Origin: Polyporus tsugae
Taxonomy: Eukaryota; Basidiomycota; Agaricomycetes; Polyporales; Polyporaceae
Direction: 5' to 3'
DNA length: 64,000 nucleotides
Assembly (NCBI GenBank): GCA_024305745.1
Contig: JAHRBS010000001.1
Span: 2,790,001-2,854,000, forward strand
The position numbers and the translations under genes are program-made. Of the stretch, positions 44,887-54,319 are shown one piece after another. Below the pieces are notes generated by a model. It ran no database searches. It worked only from the letters and a program-made list of their open reading frames with translations, and had not been told where the DNA came from. Numbering within the stretch: the first letter of the stretch is position 1; every line of letters starts with the position of its first letter.

Positions 44887-47886
44887 ATGCAGACCAACCA
44901 AGACCTCCTGGGGCAACTCGCCGCCAATCTCACACCCGAAGTATACAACACCCTTGCACCCATCCTCCAAAACCTTGACCAGCGTGTTGAGGCTGCAGCA
45001 CAGGCGCCTCCACCACCGCAAGCTACCATCACCGTCGACGACCTACGTACGTCGCTCGAGCATGCATTCGCCTCCACTAACTTTGTGGTCAAACCACAGG
45101 CACCCCCGTCCTCATCAACCACCACGTCCACCTCCCGACCAAACACCATCAAGGCTGAACCGCCACACTTTCACGGGAAGGAGACAGAGGACGTCAGTGC
45201 ATGGTTACTAGTGGTCGAGGACTACTTACGAGGTTTACATGTTGCAGAAGCCGATTGGCCCCTGCAAGTGCCTCTGCTCTTCCGCGGAGACGTGATGCGG
45301 TGGTATATCTACCTGCGCAAGAAAACAACCACGCTGGGCAAGAAACTCACCTGGTCCGAGATCCGGGCAGAGCTTCAGGCGAAGTTTGACTCGCCCCTTC
45401 GCGTAGAGTCCCTACGTAATGAGCTCCGTAACCTTCCGTATAAGGGCAACCTCGTTCGGTATGTTGCTGTCTTCTGCGAGATCGAAACCCAGATTCCCGA
45501 GAGCGACATGACCTTCGGCGACCGCCTGGCCAACTTCCTCGCACACCTCCCACCGGAACAGGCCCGCGAGCTGCGCCGGGAGAAGCCAACGACCGTTGAG
45601 GAGATGTATTTTGCCGCCAAGGAGTTGTACCGTTTGATGGGACTGCACCACGGAAATCCTGGGGGTACGTCTCAGCACAACAGGAAAGGGAAACAAAGGC
45701 AAACCTACTCATCTTTCCCTTCCTTCGCATCCTCCGCAGGGAATAACCTGTCGACGTCGACATCCTCCAACCCGCAGCCTATGGACCTGGATGCCCTAGA
45801 AACAGCCCCTACCAGGGGCATACCACCGGCGCAGCGGAGTGCCCTCCGAGTACGTTGTTATAACTGCAACCGGATGGGTCATTACTCACGTAACTGCCGC
45901 GCGCCACGCAAACCACGACCACAGGACCTAAACTTGATGGATGTCGATGACGAGGATGTCAGCCCGCTGGTCTTCGTACCTGTCCCTGTAGATGCGAGTG
46001 ACTCAGATGATGACCTGCCATCACTCGCTACCTGTAGCCGTTCTAGTCTCAGCAGCTATTGGGTGGATGATGACAGCCTGTCCGAAAATGATGACTTGTT
46101 CAGTCACTATGGCAGTGACACTCCATCACTCACCTCATCCATCTCGATGGACAGCTTTGACGACACTCTCTCCACCAATGCTGAATGGGGAGTCGACACG
46201 CCGATTGATGAGCGTGATGCTCAAGTAGGAGTGGACTCGGATATTCACAACGCCGCTCCCTTACGTCCGCCGCTAGTGCGCCAGCCCGCATACGACCATG
46301 ACACTATGCAAATTGACCCTCCGGAGTTCAGCTGGCCGCAGCCAGTCGACACAAACATGCTGGACCTGGCCTTCAATGTCCTGAACCTTGACGACGGCGT
46401 TGACACCAACCAAAACTTGCCAGTCTATCGGGTCCTTGTTCCGCTGCCGAATAAACACCGCAGCGAGTTCAGGTGCATCAGCACCATCATGGACAGTGGT
46501 GCCGCGTCCTGCTACGTCCGTCCGTCTGTCGTCAAGGACCTGCACCTGGAGACCTTCCCCATCACACGTCGCATGATCCGTGGGGCAGGAACGACCTCGA
46601 CCTCGGCTATTGCTCGCTTCAACATAAAAATCGGGGGCATCGTGCGGCCCATCGTCGCCTACATCCTGGACCGCGACTGTATCCGGTATGGCCTCGTCCT
46701 CGGCCAGGACTGGATGCAGCGACACAATGCTCAGTTGGACTGGAGCACCAGCTCATGGTACCTGACTGATCCACTCACCGCGCAAACTGTCCGGTTGTCC
46801 ATGGAGCCTCCTCGTCGGTTCCTCCAAAACCCTCCTCCGTCGCCGCGCGTCACGCCGCCGCCCTACACACCATCACCCGAACTCTACTCTGCCACCTCGA
46901 CAAAGCCATTGGACTGCCTCTCGTTGGAAATGCCTCAGGCACAACGTGTGCCAGTGCGCGAGCAGCTTGCGCGCGCCACCGTAACACTGAGCGACAAGCT
47001 GCGGAACCTGGCAAAGAAGCGCTTCCCTAAGCTGTTCAGCAACAAGGTGCGCTTCTCGGACATACCTAACCGCCGGGTTATGCACATCATTAACACCCGT
47101 GATGCGCAGCCAATCCGTGCGCACGGACACCCACACTCGCCGCCCAAGCACGAGGAGATTGAGAAGTTCGTGAACGAAGCCCTCGAGGACGGACTCATCG
47201 AGCCTAGCACCTCCCCGTGGTCAGCTCCAATCATCTTCGCGAAGAAGAAAGATGGTACTAACCGCTTGTGCGTGGATTACCGCAGGCTGAACGATGTGAC
47301 TGTCAAAAATGCGTACCCACTACCACGCATTGACGACACGTACCAGTACTTCCATGGGTCGAAGTACTTCACGACGCTCGACTTGAAGTCTGGCTACTGG
47401 CAGATCCCCGTCCATCCGGACTCCCGCAAAAAGACGGCCTTCACGACCCGTTTTGGTCACTATCAGTTCAAGGTAATGGAATTTGGCTTGTGCAACGCAC
47501 CTGCCACCTTCCAGAGCTTCATGAACGAGCTCCTGCGCCCTTTTCTCGACTGTTGCGTCACCGTGTACCTGGATGATATCATCATCTATTCCGACGACGA
47601 GCACAACCACGTCCTCGATGTACTCAACGTCCTCGGTGCCTTGAATGAGGCCGGCATCGTGCTGAACGAAAAAAGTGCGTCTTCGCCCGTACGAGCATCC
47701 TGTACCTGGGACACATCATCTCTAACCTCGGTGTTCGTCCCGACCCTGAAAAGGTTAACGCTATCGTCAACTGGCCAAGCCCCGATAACATCACGCGCGT
47801 ACGGGGCTTCCTCAATCTCGCAGGTTATTACCGCCGCTTCATCCCTGCTTTCGCTCGTCTCGCAAGCCCTATGTATGACTTGCTGA
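44887..47886 (+). CDS. Retrotransposon Gag-protease-reverse transcriptase part of the polyprotein
   Basis: An uninterrupted frame of 999 codons starts at ATG 44887, 217 bp after the LTR. A Gag matrix/capsid-like region (~95-270) contains FHGKETEDVSAWL and FRGDVMRWYIYLRKK. A CX2CX4HX4C zinc knuckle follows (CYNCNRMGHYSRNC), then a long acidic spacer. Retropepsin has the active site MDSGAAS. Reverse transcriptase includes DYRRLN, FTTLDLKSGYWQI, FGLCNAPATFQ and the catalytic YLDD at 47566-47577. Sequence related to the family ends at the A run 47669-47674; the ~70 codons after it are out-of-frame and meaningless. Gag and Pol share one frame, as in many fungal Ty3-type elements. Confidence 0.92.
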   Translation: MQTNQDLLGQLAANLTPEVYNTLAPILQNLDQRVEAAAQAPPPPQATITVDDLRTSLEHAFASTNFVVKPQAPPSSSTTTSTSRPNTIKAEPPHFHGKETEDVSAWLLVVEDYLRGLHVAEADWPLQVPLLFRGDVMRWYIYLRKKTTTLGKKLTWSEIRAELQAKFDSPLRVESLRNELRNLPYKGNLVRYVAVFCEIETQIPESDMTFGDRLANFLAHLPPEQARELRREKPTTVEEMYFAAKELYRLMGLHHGNPGGTSQHNRKGKQRQTYSSFPSFASSAGNNLSTSTSSNPQPMDLDALETAPTRGIPPAQRSALRVRCYNCNRMGHYSRNCRAPRKPRPQDLNLMDVDDEDVSPLVFVPVPVDASDSDDDLPSLATCSRSSLSSYWVDDDSLSENDDLFSHYGSDTPSLTSSISMDSFDDTLSTNAEWGVDTPIDERDAQVGVDSDIHNAAPLRPPLVRQPAYDHDTMQIDPPEFSWPQPVDTNMLDLAFNVLNLDDGVDTNQNLPVYRVLVPLPNKHRSEFRCISTIMDSGAASCYVRPSVVKDLHLETFPITRRMIRGAGTTSTSAIARFNIKIGGIVRPIVAYILDRDCIRYGLVLGQDWMQRHNAQLDWSTSSWYLTDPLTAQTVRLSMEPPRRFLQNPPPSPRVTPPPYTPSPELYSATSTKPLDCLSLEMPQAQRVPVREQLARATVTLSDKLRNLAKKRFPKLFSNKVRFSDIPNRRVMHIINTRDAQPIRAHGHPHSPPKHEEIEKFVNEALEDGLIEPSTSPWSAPIIFAKKKDGTNRLCVDYRRLNDVTVKNAYPLPRIDDTYQYFHGSKYFTTLDLKSGYWQIPVHPDSRKKTAFTTRFGHYQFKVMEFGLCNAPATFQSFMNELLRPFLDCCVTVYLDDIIIYSDDEHNHVLDVLNVLGALNEAGIVLNEKSASSPVRASCTWDTSSLTSVFVPTLKRLTLSSTGQAPITSRAYGASSISQVITAASSLLSLVSQALCMTC

Positions 47887-49808
47887 AGGGCAGCCCCCGC
47901 AAGGGTGCACCTGTACAATGGTCAGCCGCTTGCGAACGTGCATTCGCGACCTTGAAACAGAAGCTCACCTCTTCCCCAGTCCTTAGTTACCCCCGGCCGT
48001 GGCACCTATTCGTAATCGACACTGATGCGTCGGGAGACGCAATCGGCGGCATTTTGCACCAGTCCGCCGATGGATTTGATGGGGGAGGAGATGACGAAAC
48101 ACACTATTGTTTTCAAGAGTCAAAACTACACCCGATTGCCTACGAATCAAGACGCATGTCACCCACTGAGCAGCGCTACTCCGCGCAAGAACGCGAAATG
48201 CTGGCAATCGACTACTGCTTGCAAAAATGGCGCGGATACATCGAGGGCTCGCCAATTGTCGTCCGAAGTGATCACGAAAGCCTCAAATACTTCCTCTCCC
48301 AAAAACATCTCGGCCGTCGCCTCGCCCGTTTCGCAGACAACATCGCACACTTCAACGTGCGTATCATCTACCGTCCCGGTCGGAATCAGCTCGCCGCAGA
48401 CGCACTCTCACGACGGCCAGGGAACCCCGACGTACCTGACTCTGACACCCTCGGACCCCTCTTCGCGCACCCTCTCGAGCCCAATGAACCCGTTCCAATC
48501 GCCCGTTTCGAGACCCTTGAACGATGGCGACAGCAGCTCCTCGCAGAACCTTCCTCCGAACCGTCACAGCGCAGCTACGCCCTCCAAAATGCGCACCTGT
48601 GGCGGAAAATCAGCAACAGCTCGGGTGAGATCATGGTACGCGTACCCACCAGTCTGGAGGAGGCGCGCGAACTGATCCACACCGTGCATGTTGAGATAGG
48701 CCACCTCGGGGCCCGTGCCGTCCTCAATACACTACAAACGCGCGCCCAGGTCCCTAGCGTCACAGACTTGGTCACGGACGTCGTCCGCCGCTGCAATGAA
48801 TGTCAGTTCACTCGCCGTGAAGCTCCAGTCCCGCAACACTTACATCCGATGCCCCGCATCGACGCCTTCGACTGCTGGGCCCTGGACTGGATCGGCTCGC
48901 TTCAGAAATCTACAAAAAGCAATCAGTACATTCTAACGGTGCTCGACCACAGCTCCGATCTTCCACACGCCACCACGCACCCAGCTCGCTCGCACCTCGG
49001 CGCACTCGAACTCCTCCGCACACTCATCACGCAGTATGGCAAGCCAAAGGCCATCCTCACAGACAATGGCGAAGAGTTCCTGTCCTACGCCTTCCAAAAC
49101 TACCTCCAGCGGCTTAGCATCGAGCACCTACGCACATCGCCGTACCACCCCCAAACGAACGGCCGGCTGGAGAAGTTCAACGACAACCTCACTCAAACTC
49201 TCGCACGGCTGGTGGCGCCAGATCGACAGGACAGATGGGACGATTACTTACCTGACGCCCTGCTCGCTGCGCGCGTGCACACCAACACCTCCACTAGAGC
49301 ATCCCCCGCTTTCCTCGCATATGGCCGTGAAGCGCGCCTTCCGAGTGAGCCCACATTTGACGTGTTGCGTCGCCCGCCTACTGACGACGAAATCGCGACC
49401 TTGCAGCATGCACGTCTTGAGCGTGTCCGCGATTTGTCGCGCTTCCGTGGCGAGGCCAACCTGCACGCTCTGCGTCGGCTTGAAGCAGCCGCTGAAAAAC
49501 GCGAAAACACATACAAGGATCGCGGTATCGGGATTGGCAGTCTTGTGCTGCGCCGATCGCCTGAGGCCACCAAACTCCATCCCCGCTGGGACGGACCCTT
49601 CATCGTGCATGACCTAACAGATCGCAACACCTATCAACTGCGCACGAAGAATGGTTTCATCCTCCGTACCTTGTACAACGCCGAACGGCTCAAGCCGTAT
49701 CACACCTCCGAAGCCGAACCCAGCCTCTGGTACTCCAGTGCCGAGCTTCAACGGCACGACCACAAGGCCCGTGTCGAAAGCGACCTCCGTGCCCGTCATA
49801 TCACCTAG
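47675..49808 (+). CDS. Retrotransposon RNase H-integrase part of the polyprotein
   Basis: This is the continuation of Pol in a different frame from the upstream part; in its own frame it is open to the stop at 49808. It carries the RT thumb (LGHIISNLGVRPDPEKV), RNase H (FVIDTDASGDAIGGIL) and the integrase zinc-binding HHCC region (HVEIGHLGA to CNEC). The integrase core has the D,D,E residues in ALDWIGS, LTDNGEEF and GRLEKFN. A GPY/F-like segment (WDGPFIVHDL) is near the end. No chromodomain follows. The ATG at 47871 is internal and probably not a true start. As sequenced, this part would not be translated in phase with Gag. Confidence 0.9.
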
Positions 49809-49967
49809 CGGAGCCAACACGTCAGCACCACCACAAAAACCCTACTAGCCATTGTACGGGTCAAACACCAGTTGGTTATACTCACCTTACACAAAACAAA
49901 ACAGAAATGACCCTGCCTCCGCGACCCTGGTGGCACAGCAGCTGACGGACTCGGCAGAGCGAGTTCT

Positions 49968-49982
49968 GAGAAGAGGGGATGG
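49968..49982 (+). promoter_or_regulatory. Polypurine tract of the retrotransposon
   Basis: GAGAAGAGGGGATGG directly precedes the 3' LTR. This is the expected place and composition for the plus-strand primer in reverse transcription. Confidence 0.8.
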
Positions 49983-50298
49983 TGTTGACACATAGACCTG
50001 GCTCGGTCGTGTTCGGTTTGGTCTTGTTTGTATCCTGCCTAAAACGGGCGTTCAACGCCCAGATATTGAATGTCCTCATTCCCGTTCCGCAGCACTACTG
50101 TTTCTCTACTTCCGCTGTACAATACGACATAGTGACGTGAAAATGCGTTCATCCCGCCTGTGACTCGACTTAAAAGCAATGACGTAGCTACAACCATCCA
50201 GTTGTATATAAACCCCCGTTTCTCTCGAATAAACGGCAGTACTCCGTCTTATCCTCACGCCGCCGGTTCGAGCTCCGAAAGGATAGGGCGCCACCACA
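49983..50298 (+). repeat. 3' LTR
   Basis: This 316-bp direct repeat shows no difference to the 5' LTR in a base-by-base reading. It ends CACA and is followed by TGTG. Confidence 0.95.
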
Positions 50299-50439
50299 TG
50301 TGGCCCAACAGGCTAAGCCATAAGCACTGCTTGCTTTCTGTCATCTCGATGTCGCAGCTCATTGGCCTGGGATGGAGCACCGAGAACGCAATTACAATGG
50401 CGTTGGACCTCGTCCCCTTCTGGCCCCAAAGACCAGCAC

Positions 50440-50449
50440 AAAAAAGAAA
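50440..50449 (-). terminator. Pol III terminator of tRNA-Lys
   Basis: On the minus strand the tRNA is followed within four bases by TTTCTTTTTT, a typical RNA polymerase III stop signal. Confidence 0.75.
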
Positions 50450-50452
50450 CTA

Positions 50453-50560
50453 GCCCACCGCGAGGGTCGAACTCGCAGCCTTCAGATCACTGTAATCACG
50501 TGACCCATACGCCCCGCAACTCTAAGAGTCTGACGCTCTATCCGATTGAGCTAGGCGGGC
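50453..50560 (-). tRNA. tRNA-Lys(CTT) with 35-nt intron
   Basis: The acceptor arms GCCCGCC and GGTGGGC pair with one G-T. The D stem is GCTC/GAGC, and the T stem GCGAG/CTCGC encloses TTCGACC. The anticodon stem TCAGA/TCTGA is interrupted after A37 by a 35-nt intron at the standard position. The anticodon is CTT. The mature length is 73 nt. The retrotransposon ends 154 bp beyond its 3' end. Confidence 0.95.
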
Positions 50561-50694
50561 GGTGGAAATAGGGGCCGGGGACCATACATATCGCGTTGGA
50601 CGATGGCTGATGGCGAAACCAAGACGATCCTGAATACCAGCCTACGATGGAACTACCATGCTCAGAGCAAGAAAGAGGTCGCAACAAGTACCAA

Positions 50695-51980
50695 CTAGCT
50701 TTTCTTTTTCTTCTTACTTTTCTTCTCCCCCGCCGCGTCCGGAGCCGCGCCGTCCTGGGCCTTGCTTTCCCTCCGCTTTCGCTTCTTCTCCTTTTGCGCC
50801 TCTGCCTCTTGCGCCTCTCTCGCCTGCCGCTCCGCGTCGTCTCCCATCTTGCCCAGCTTCTCGAACGGATCCATCTCACTGTCATCATCATCGTCCTCGA
50901 TCATCGCATCCACCTCACGCTCGCTCAATGGCGCGGAGGGGGGTTGAGAAGCGGGTGCGTTCCGCGAAGTTGTCGAGACGGTCGTAAGGGGTGCCTTGGG
51001 GACGTGTTCTGGGGAGAATGGGTCAGGCTGTATGGACCCCACTAATGAGAGCATCTGGTTTGCGATGGTCAACCTGCATCGAAACCCCGAGCGGCGGTAA
51101 GCTTCAAGGGACAGCAAAGTAGGCGAAAGACATACCCGACAACCGTGAATTCGAGAGAGCCATCGGCATCCCCTAGCCTCGTGCCGGTGATCTTGTGGAC
51201 CCAACGTCCCCCACCGTGCTCCATGTCCTCCTGCACCCTTTCCCCTTCGGCCTTCTCGTCCTGCGCTGCACCGAACTCCGGATCGTTCTCTGCAGGACCA
51301 TATTCGAACTCGTAACTGTCGGTAGTAATATGATGTCGGGGTATTGAGACATTAAACGTTCGGTGTACCAGCAGAGATATGTGATCAGGAGAGCAGAGGT
51401 TGATCTTGCCGGCTAGAACGGGCGTCGGGGTTAGCACTGGCCGCACAGCGTCGTCTCGGGGTACATACATAGTTTCATGCCGACTTGTGGGCTCCATACC
51501 GTCGCATCGAATGCGACACGGCAATTCGCGGAGGGACAGTCTGCTTTAATAGTCGCGACCTTGTCCAGGAACTCTAGACGGTCATGCGCCAGAACGACGC
51601 CCTGCAATGCGGGGATATATCTGCAGTTCCAGGACGAAGCGGAGACCTTCCAATTATTTCCCTGACAACGCACACACACGTGAGGAACACACATACCTCA
51701 TGAGCATCGAGTCCAAGAGCTCCTCCACGCCTCCCCGCAGGTCCGCCGCGAACGTAGGCGGGACGGAGACGGTCAGCGACGCGCGCACGACCCGGAACGC
51801 GTCGTCGGTCGCGCGGCCCTTGCCCTTGTCTTTCTTGGCCTTTTTGTGCCTCTTCGCATCCTTGGCTCCGTCCTTATCCTTCTTGGACCGCTTCGTTGAG
51901 GGCTCCGCCCCGCCCGCCTCCTCCACCGCTGCGGCGTGCTTCCTCTTCTTCGTTTTGTGCGGCTCTGCCGGTTGAGACAT
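50695..51980 (-). CDS. RPA43: RNA polymerase I subunit RPA43
   Basis: Exons 51980-51697, 51620-51469, 51412-51136 and 51073-50695 give 363 aa. A Lys-rich N terminus (KTKKRKH, KRSKKDKDG) is followed by FRVVRASLTVSVPPTFAADL and MRYIPALQGVVLAHDRLEFL, the conserved start of the RPA43/RPB7-like tip domain. The OB-like part follows (CRVAFDATVWSPQVGMKLSGKINLC, DHISLLVHRTFNVSIPR, then the C-terminal SLEFTVVGLTIANQMLSLVGSIQ). It is the Pol I stalk subunit that contacts Rrn3 for rDNA initiation in the nucleolus. The last ~100 aa are Pro/Asp-rich and end in a long Lys run, a likely nucleolar signal. The start codon is 247 bp from that of PAM16, transcribed the other way. Confidence 0.9.
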
Positions 51981-52227
51981 CGTTCAAGCTTCCCAGTGAC
52001 GAGGCTATAGAAGGAAGAGTACAAGAGGACGTCCGGGGTGTCAGGACAAGGGAGTGATAGTGTAAACTTGGGGCCACCGAGAGCGATGGTGGTAGAATTT
52101 TTGAGAAGCGCCGGGTGCGCCGGGAACAGGCGCCTCCATCTGGGGATCCTGTGCCGGACGTCGTCGGCACATCTCCCACAGTCGTTGTCCGGTACTGTCA
52201 CCATCGTCGCGGGCTGGGTTCGGGGCC
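51981..52227. promoter_or_regulatory. Bidirectional promoter region, RPA43 / PAM16
   Basis: This 247-bp gap lies between divergent start codons of two housekeeping genes. Both promoters must be contained or overlap here. No defined motif was identified. Confidence 0.6.
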
Positions 52228-52912
52228 ATGGTGCGTGTGTTTTCTTCTCCACATCGACAGTGAAGCTGACGAAGCCGGTGCACGTCCTGGACAGTCTTCG
52301 CCAAGGGCCATCGTGCAGATCGCCATTGCTGGCGCGAAAATCTTCGGAAAGGCGTTTTACGCTGCCGGGAAGCAGGCTGCAGCTAGTGCGTAAAACCACT
52401 GGCCATGCTGCTGGTGTATGTAGAGAATGTGGAATGGTACTGATATGTACTTTCAGATGCAAAGTATCGGCCGGCAGGCGCAGCTGGAGGTGACGTCGAT
52501 GGCGTCGGGAACGCGACCACTGGATCCATAACGGACAAGTTGACGAGGGAGCACCGGATGACGCTGGACGAGGCTCGTTTGATTCTGAATGTGAAAAAGG
52601 AGGAATCGGTGGAGAAGGTCTTGCAGGTGCGTCGCGCATGTCATACTCATCTTGCACGCTTGTGCGCTGACGTAAGGCACTCAGAGCTACGAGCACCTAT
52701 TCAAGCAGAACTCCCCTCCCCCACCACCAGAAAAGCCCGCACCACGATCATCCAAGACCGCTCCTCCGGCATACTCGCACTACCTCCAGTCGAAAGTCGT
52801 ACGTGCCAGGGAGCGGCTCGACGCGGAACTCAAGGCGTCGCTCGCGGAAGAGACCCCCCCGCCTCCCCCTCCAGAAGCCCCCTCGTCAAGTCCACCTCCA
52901 TCGTCGTCATAG
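52228..52912 (+). CDS. PAM16: Mitochondrial import motor subunit PAM16/TIM16
   Basis: Exons 52228-52230, 52295-52385, 52457-52626 and 52685-52912 give 163 aa. The first coding exon would be the ATG alone, followed by a 64-nt intron; the second starts SSPRAIVQIAIAGAKIFGKAFYAAGKQA, the hallmark N terminus of PAM16. NAKYRPAG follows, then the degenerate J-like domain: TREHRMTLDEARLILNV, EESVEKVLQ, SYEHLFKQN. The J domain lacks the HPD motif, as in PAM16, which holds PAM18 at the TIM23 channel and restrains its stimulation of mtHsp70. The C-terminal third is unusually Pro-rich (PPPPPPEAPSSSPPPSSS), longer than in yeast. The protein acts at the matrix face of the inner membrane. Confidence 0.92.
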
Positions 52913-54319
52913 TCCTCGCCCTGACATGACTCTCGCCTCTACTGGGTCTCGTACTTCTCTCGCAGCGTTCCCCCTTGGCTGTCCCTTGCATTCACACACC
53001 CGCACCACTCTGCTTTCGCACACACATCATACCTTGCTTATACTATAGACCTAATGTACTGTATCATCTGCACACTACTACCGTCGCCCTCCACTCATCC
53101 TCTCCCGGAAGGCGGTGAATAGACGCCCTTGCGACAAGGCAAACTGCGGGAACATGCGCTTCTGACGAAGGTGAGGTTTGTGCGCAACCGCTACCACAAT
53201 TCGCCTCCACTTGTAAGATTCTGTTGCTGTGCCAGTGGCTAACGAGATTATTACGGAGTTGCAGAGGAAAGGGGAACGGGGGATCGCTGCGGGCATGCAT
53301 GATATGGCTTATCACTAAATAGATGATTTGTGTCCCTCCAGGCGTACTCGGTGGTGGTACAGAAAGATGCGGTTGACGTCGTATACCCGACTCACTGCAC
53401 GTCGCAATGTCCAAGTGTCTTGGGAATAGATATCTCATGGAATCTCGGATCGCATATGGATCGCACGAGATGGCATCATACATGGCTGAGACCAAGACGG
53501 AAGTTCCGGGGAAGACATGCAGATCGCCGACGATGGCCTTCGTATTAGATGGTCTAGAAGCACAGCGGATGAGCGGAGACGCCGCGTGCGTGGAACAAGG
53601 CTTCTTTGGAGAGCTCTTCAACCGCCTTGAGGGCCACTGGCAGCTAAACGGGTTAGAGCGAGAATCGCAGTCTGCAGTGGAGACGACTCAACCTAGAACA
53701 CGGGGACAACGAAAGAATCGCGAGATGCTTGATGAATCCGGGGGAGGCTCTCAGGTGAGCAGGAGGCTGCTGGAGATCGATGCAGCGTGGCCGTGTGATG
53801 TGCGTACAGCTGGATATCTCAATTGCCAGCGGGCGCCGGGAGATGTTGGCGTGATGGGGTTTGGATGGGGTCGCCTGAGAGACTGCATGTCGGATATCGA
53901 GGTATGCATCCGTCGGCCTGCTGCGCAGTACTGGCAAGAGGGCATTGAGGGAGTAGGATTATGGCGACGGTCGTTGAGCTCGGCAAGCGACTCGGGGAGG
54001 GTATGTCGGAGGGAAAAGCCGAGGACGGAAGGCGTTTCCCGGAGTCAGATGATGGGACGGGAGGCGCCGGTGCGAAGGCGGATTTTCGAGGTAGCCCGAA
54101 GCTGCAGCTCTTGAGACCGGACGGTCATCTCTCGCTATCGTGCGCGTCCCCAACCACCTCTCTCTCGTCGGGGACGCTGTCGGGCGGCCCCTTGCAACAC
54201 TGTCCACCAAGAATATCAATCATTCCCCCCCATCTCCCTCGACGCCTCGCCGCACCGCCACTCATAAGCCGTCGTCGCCCAGCCCGGAGGGGACTCTTCC
54301 TCTCTTCTTCATCCTCGTT
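52913..54319. other. 1.4-kb region without a supported gene
   Basis: This lies between PAM16 and the next plus-strand gene. A 235-codon plus-strand frame (53407-54114) and several minus-strand frames overlap each other, and none shows a family motif. The right part (54140-54319) is open in frame with the next gene and encodes Pro/Ser-rich then hydrophobic residues without an ATG. It may therefore belong to that gene's 5' end. Confidence 0.4.

Larger units (their letters stand above)
44354..50298 (+). mobile_element. Ty3/gypsy-type LTR retrotransposon
   Basis: A 5945-bp element is bounded by two direct 316-bp LTRs with TG...CA ends and flanked by TGTG on both sides (44350-44353 and 50299-50302), consistent with a short target-site duplication. 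The domain order Gag, protease, reverse transcriptase, RNase H, integrase places it in Ty3/gypsy (Metaviridae-type). The LTRs read identical over their full length, so insertion is recent. A single-base shortfall inside reverse transcriptase breaks the polyprotein. The last domain is a GPY/F-like integrase tail; no chromodomain is visible. It inserted between the HMMR-like gene and tRNA-Lys. Confidence 0.95.

Noticed and set aside
53407..54114. A 235-codon plus-strand open frame
   Set aside because: It has no domain, signal or splice context; minus-strand frames across the same DNA are also open. Composition alone could explain it.
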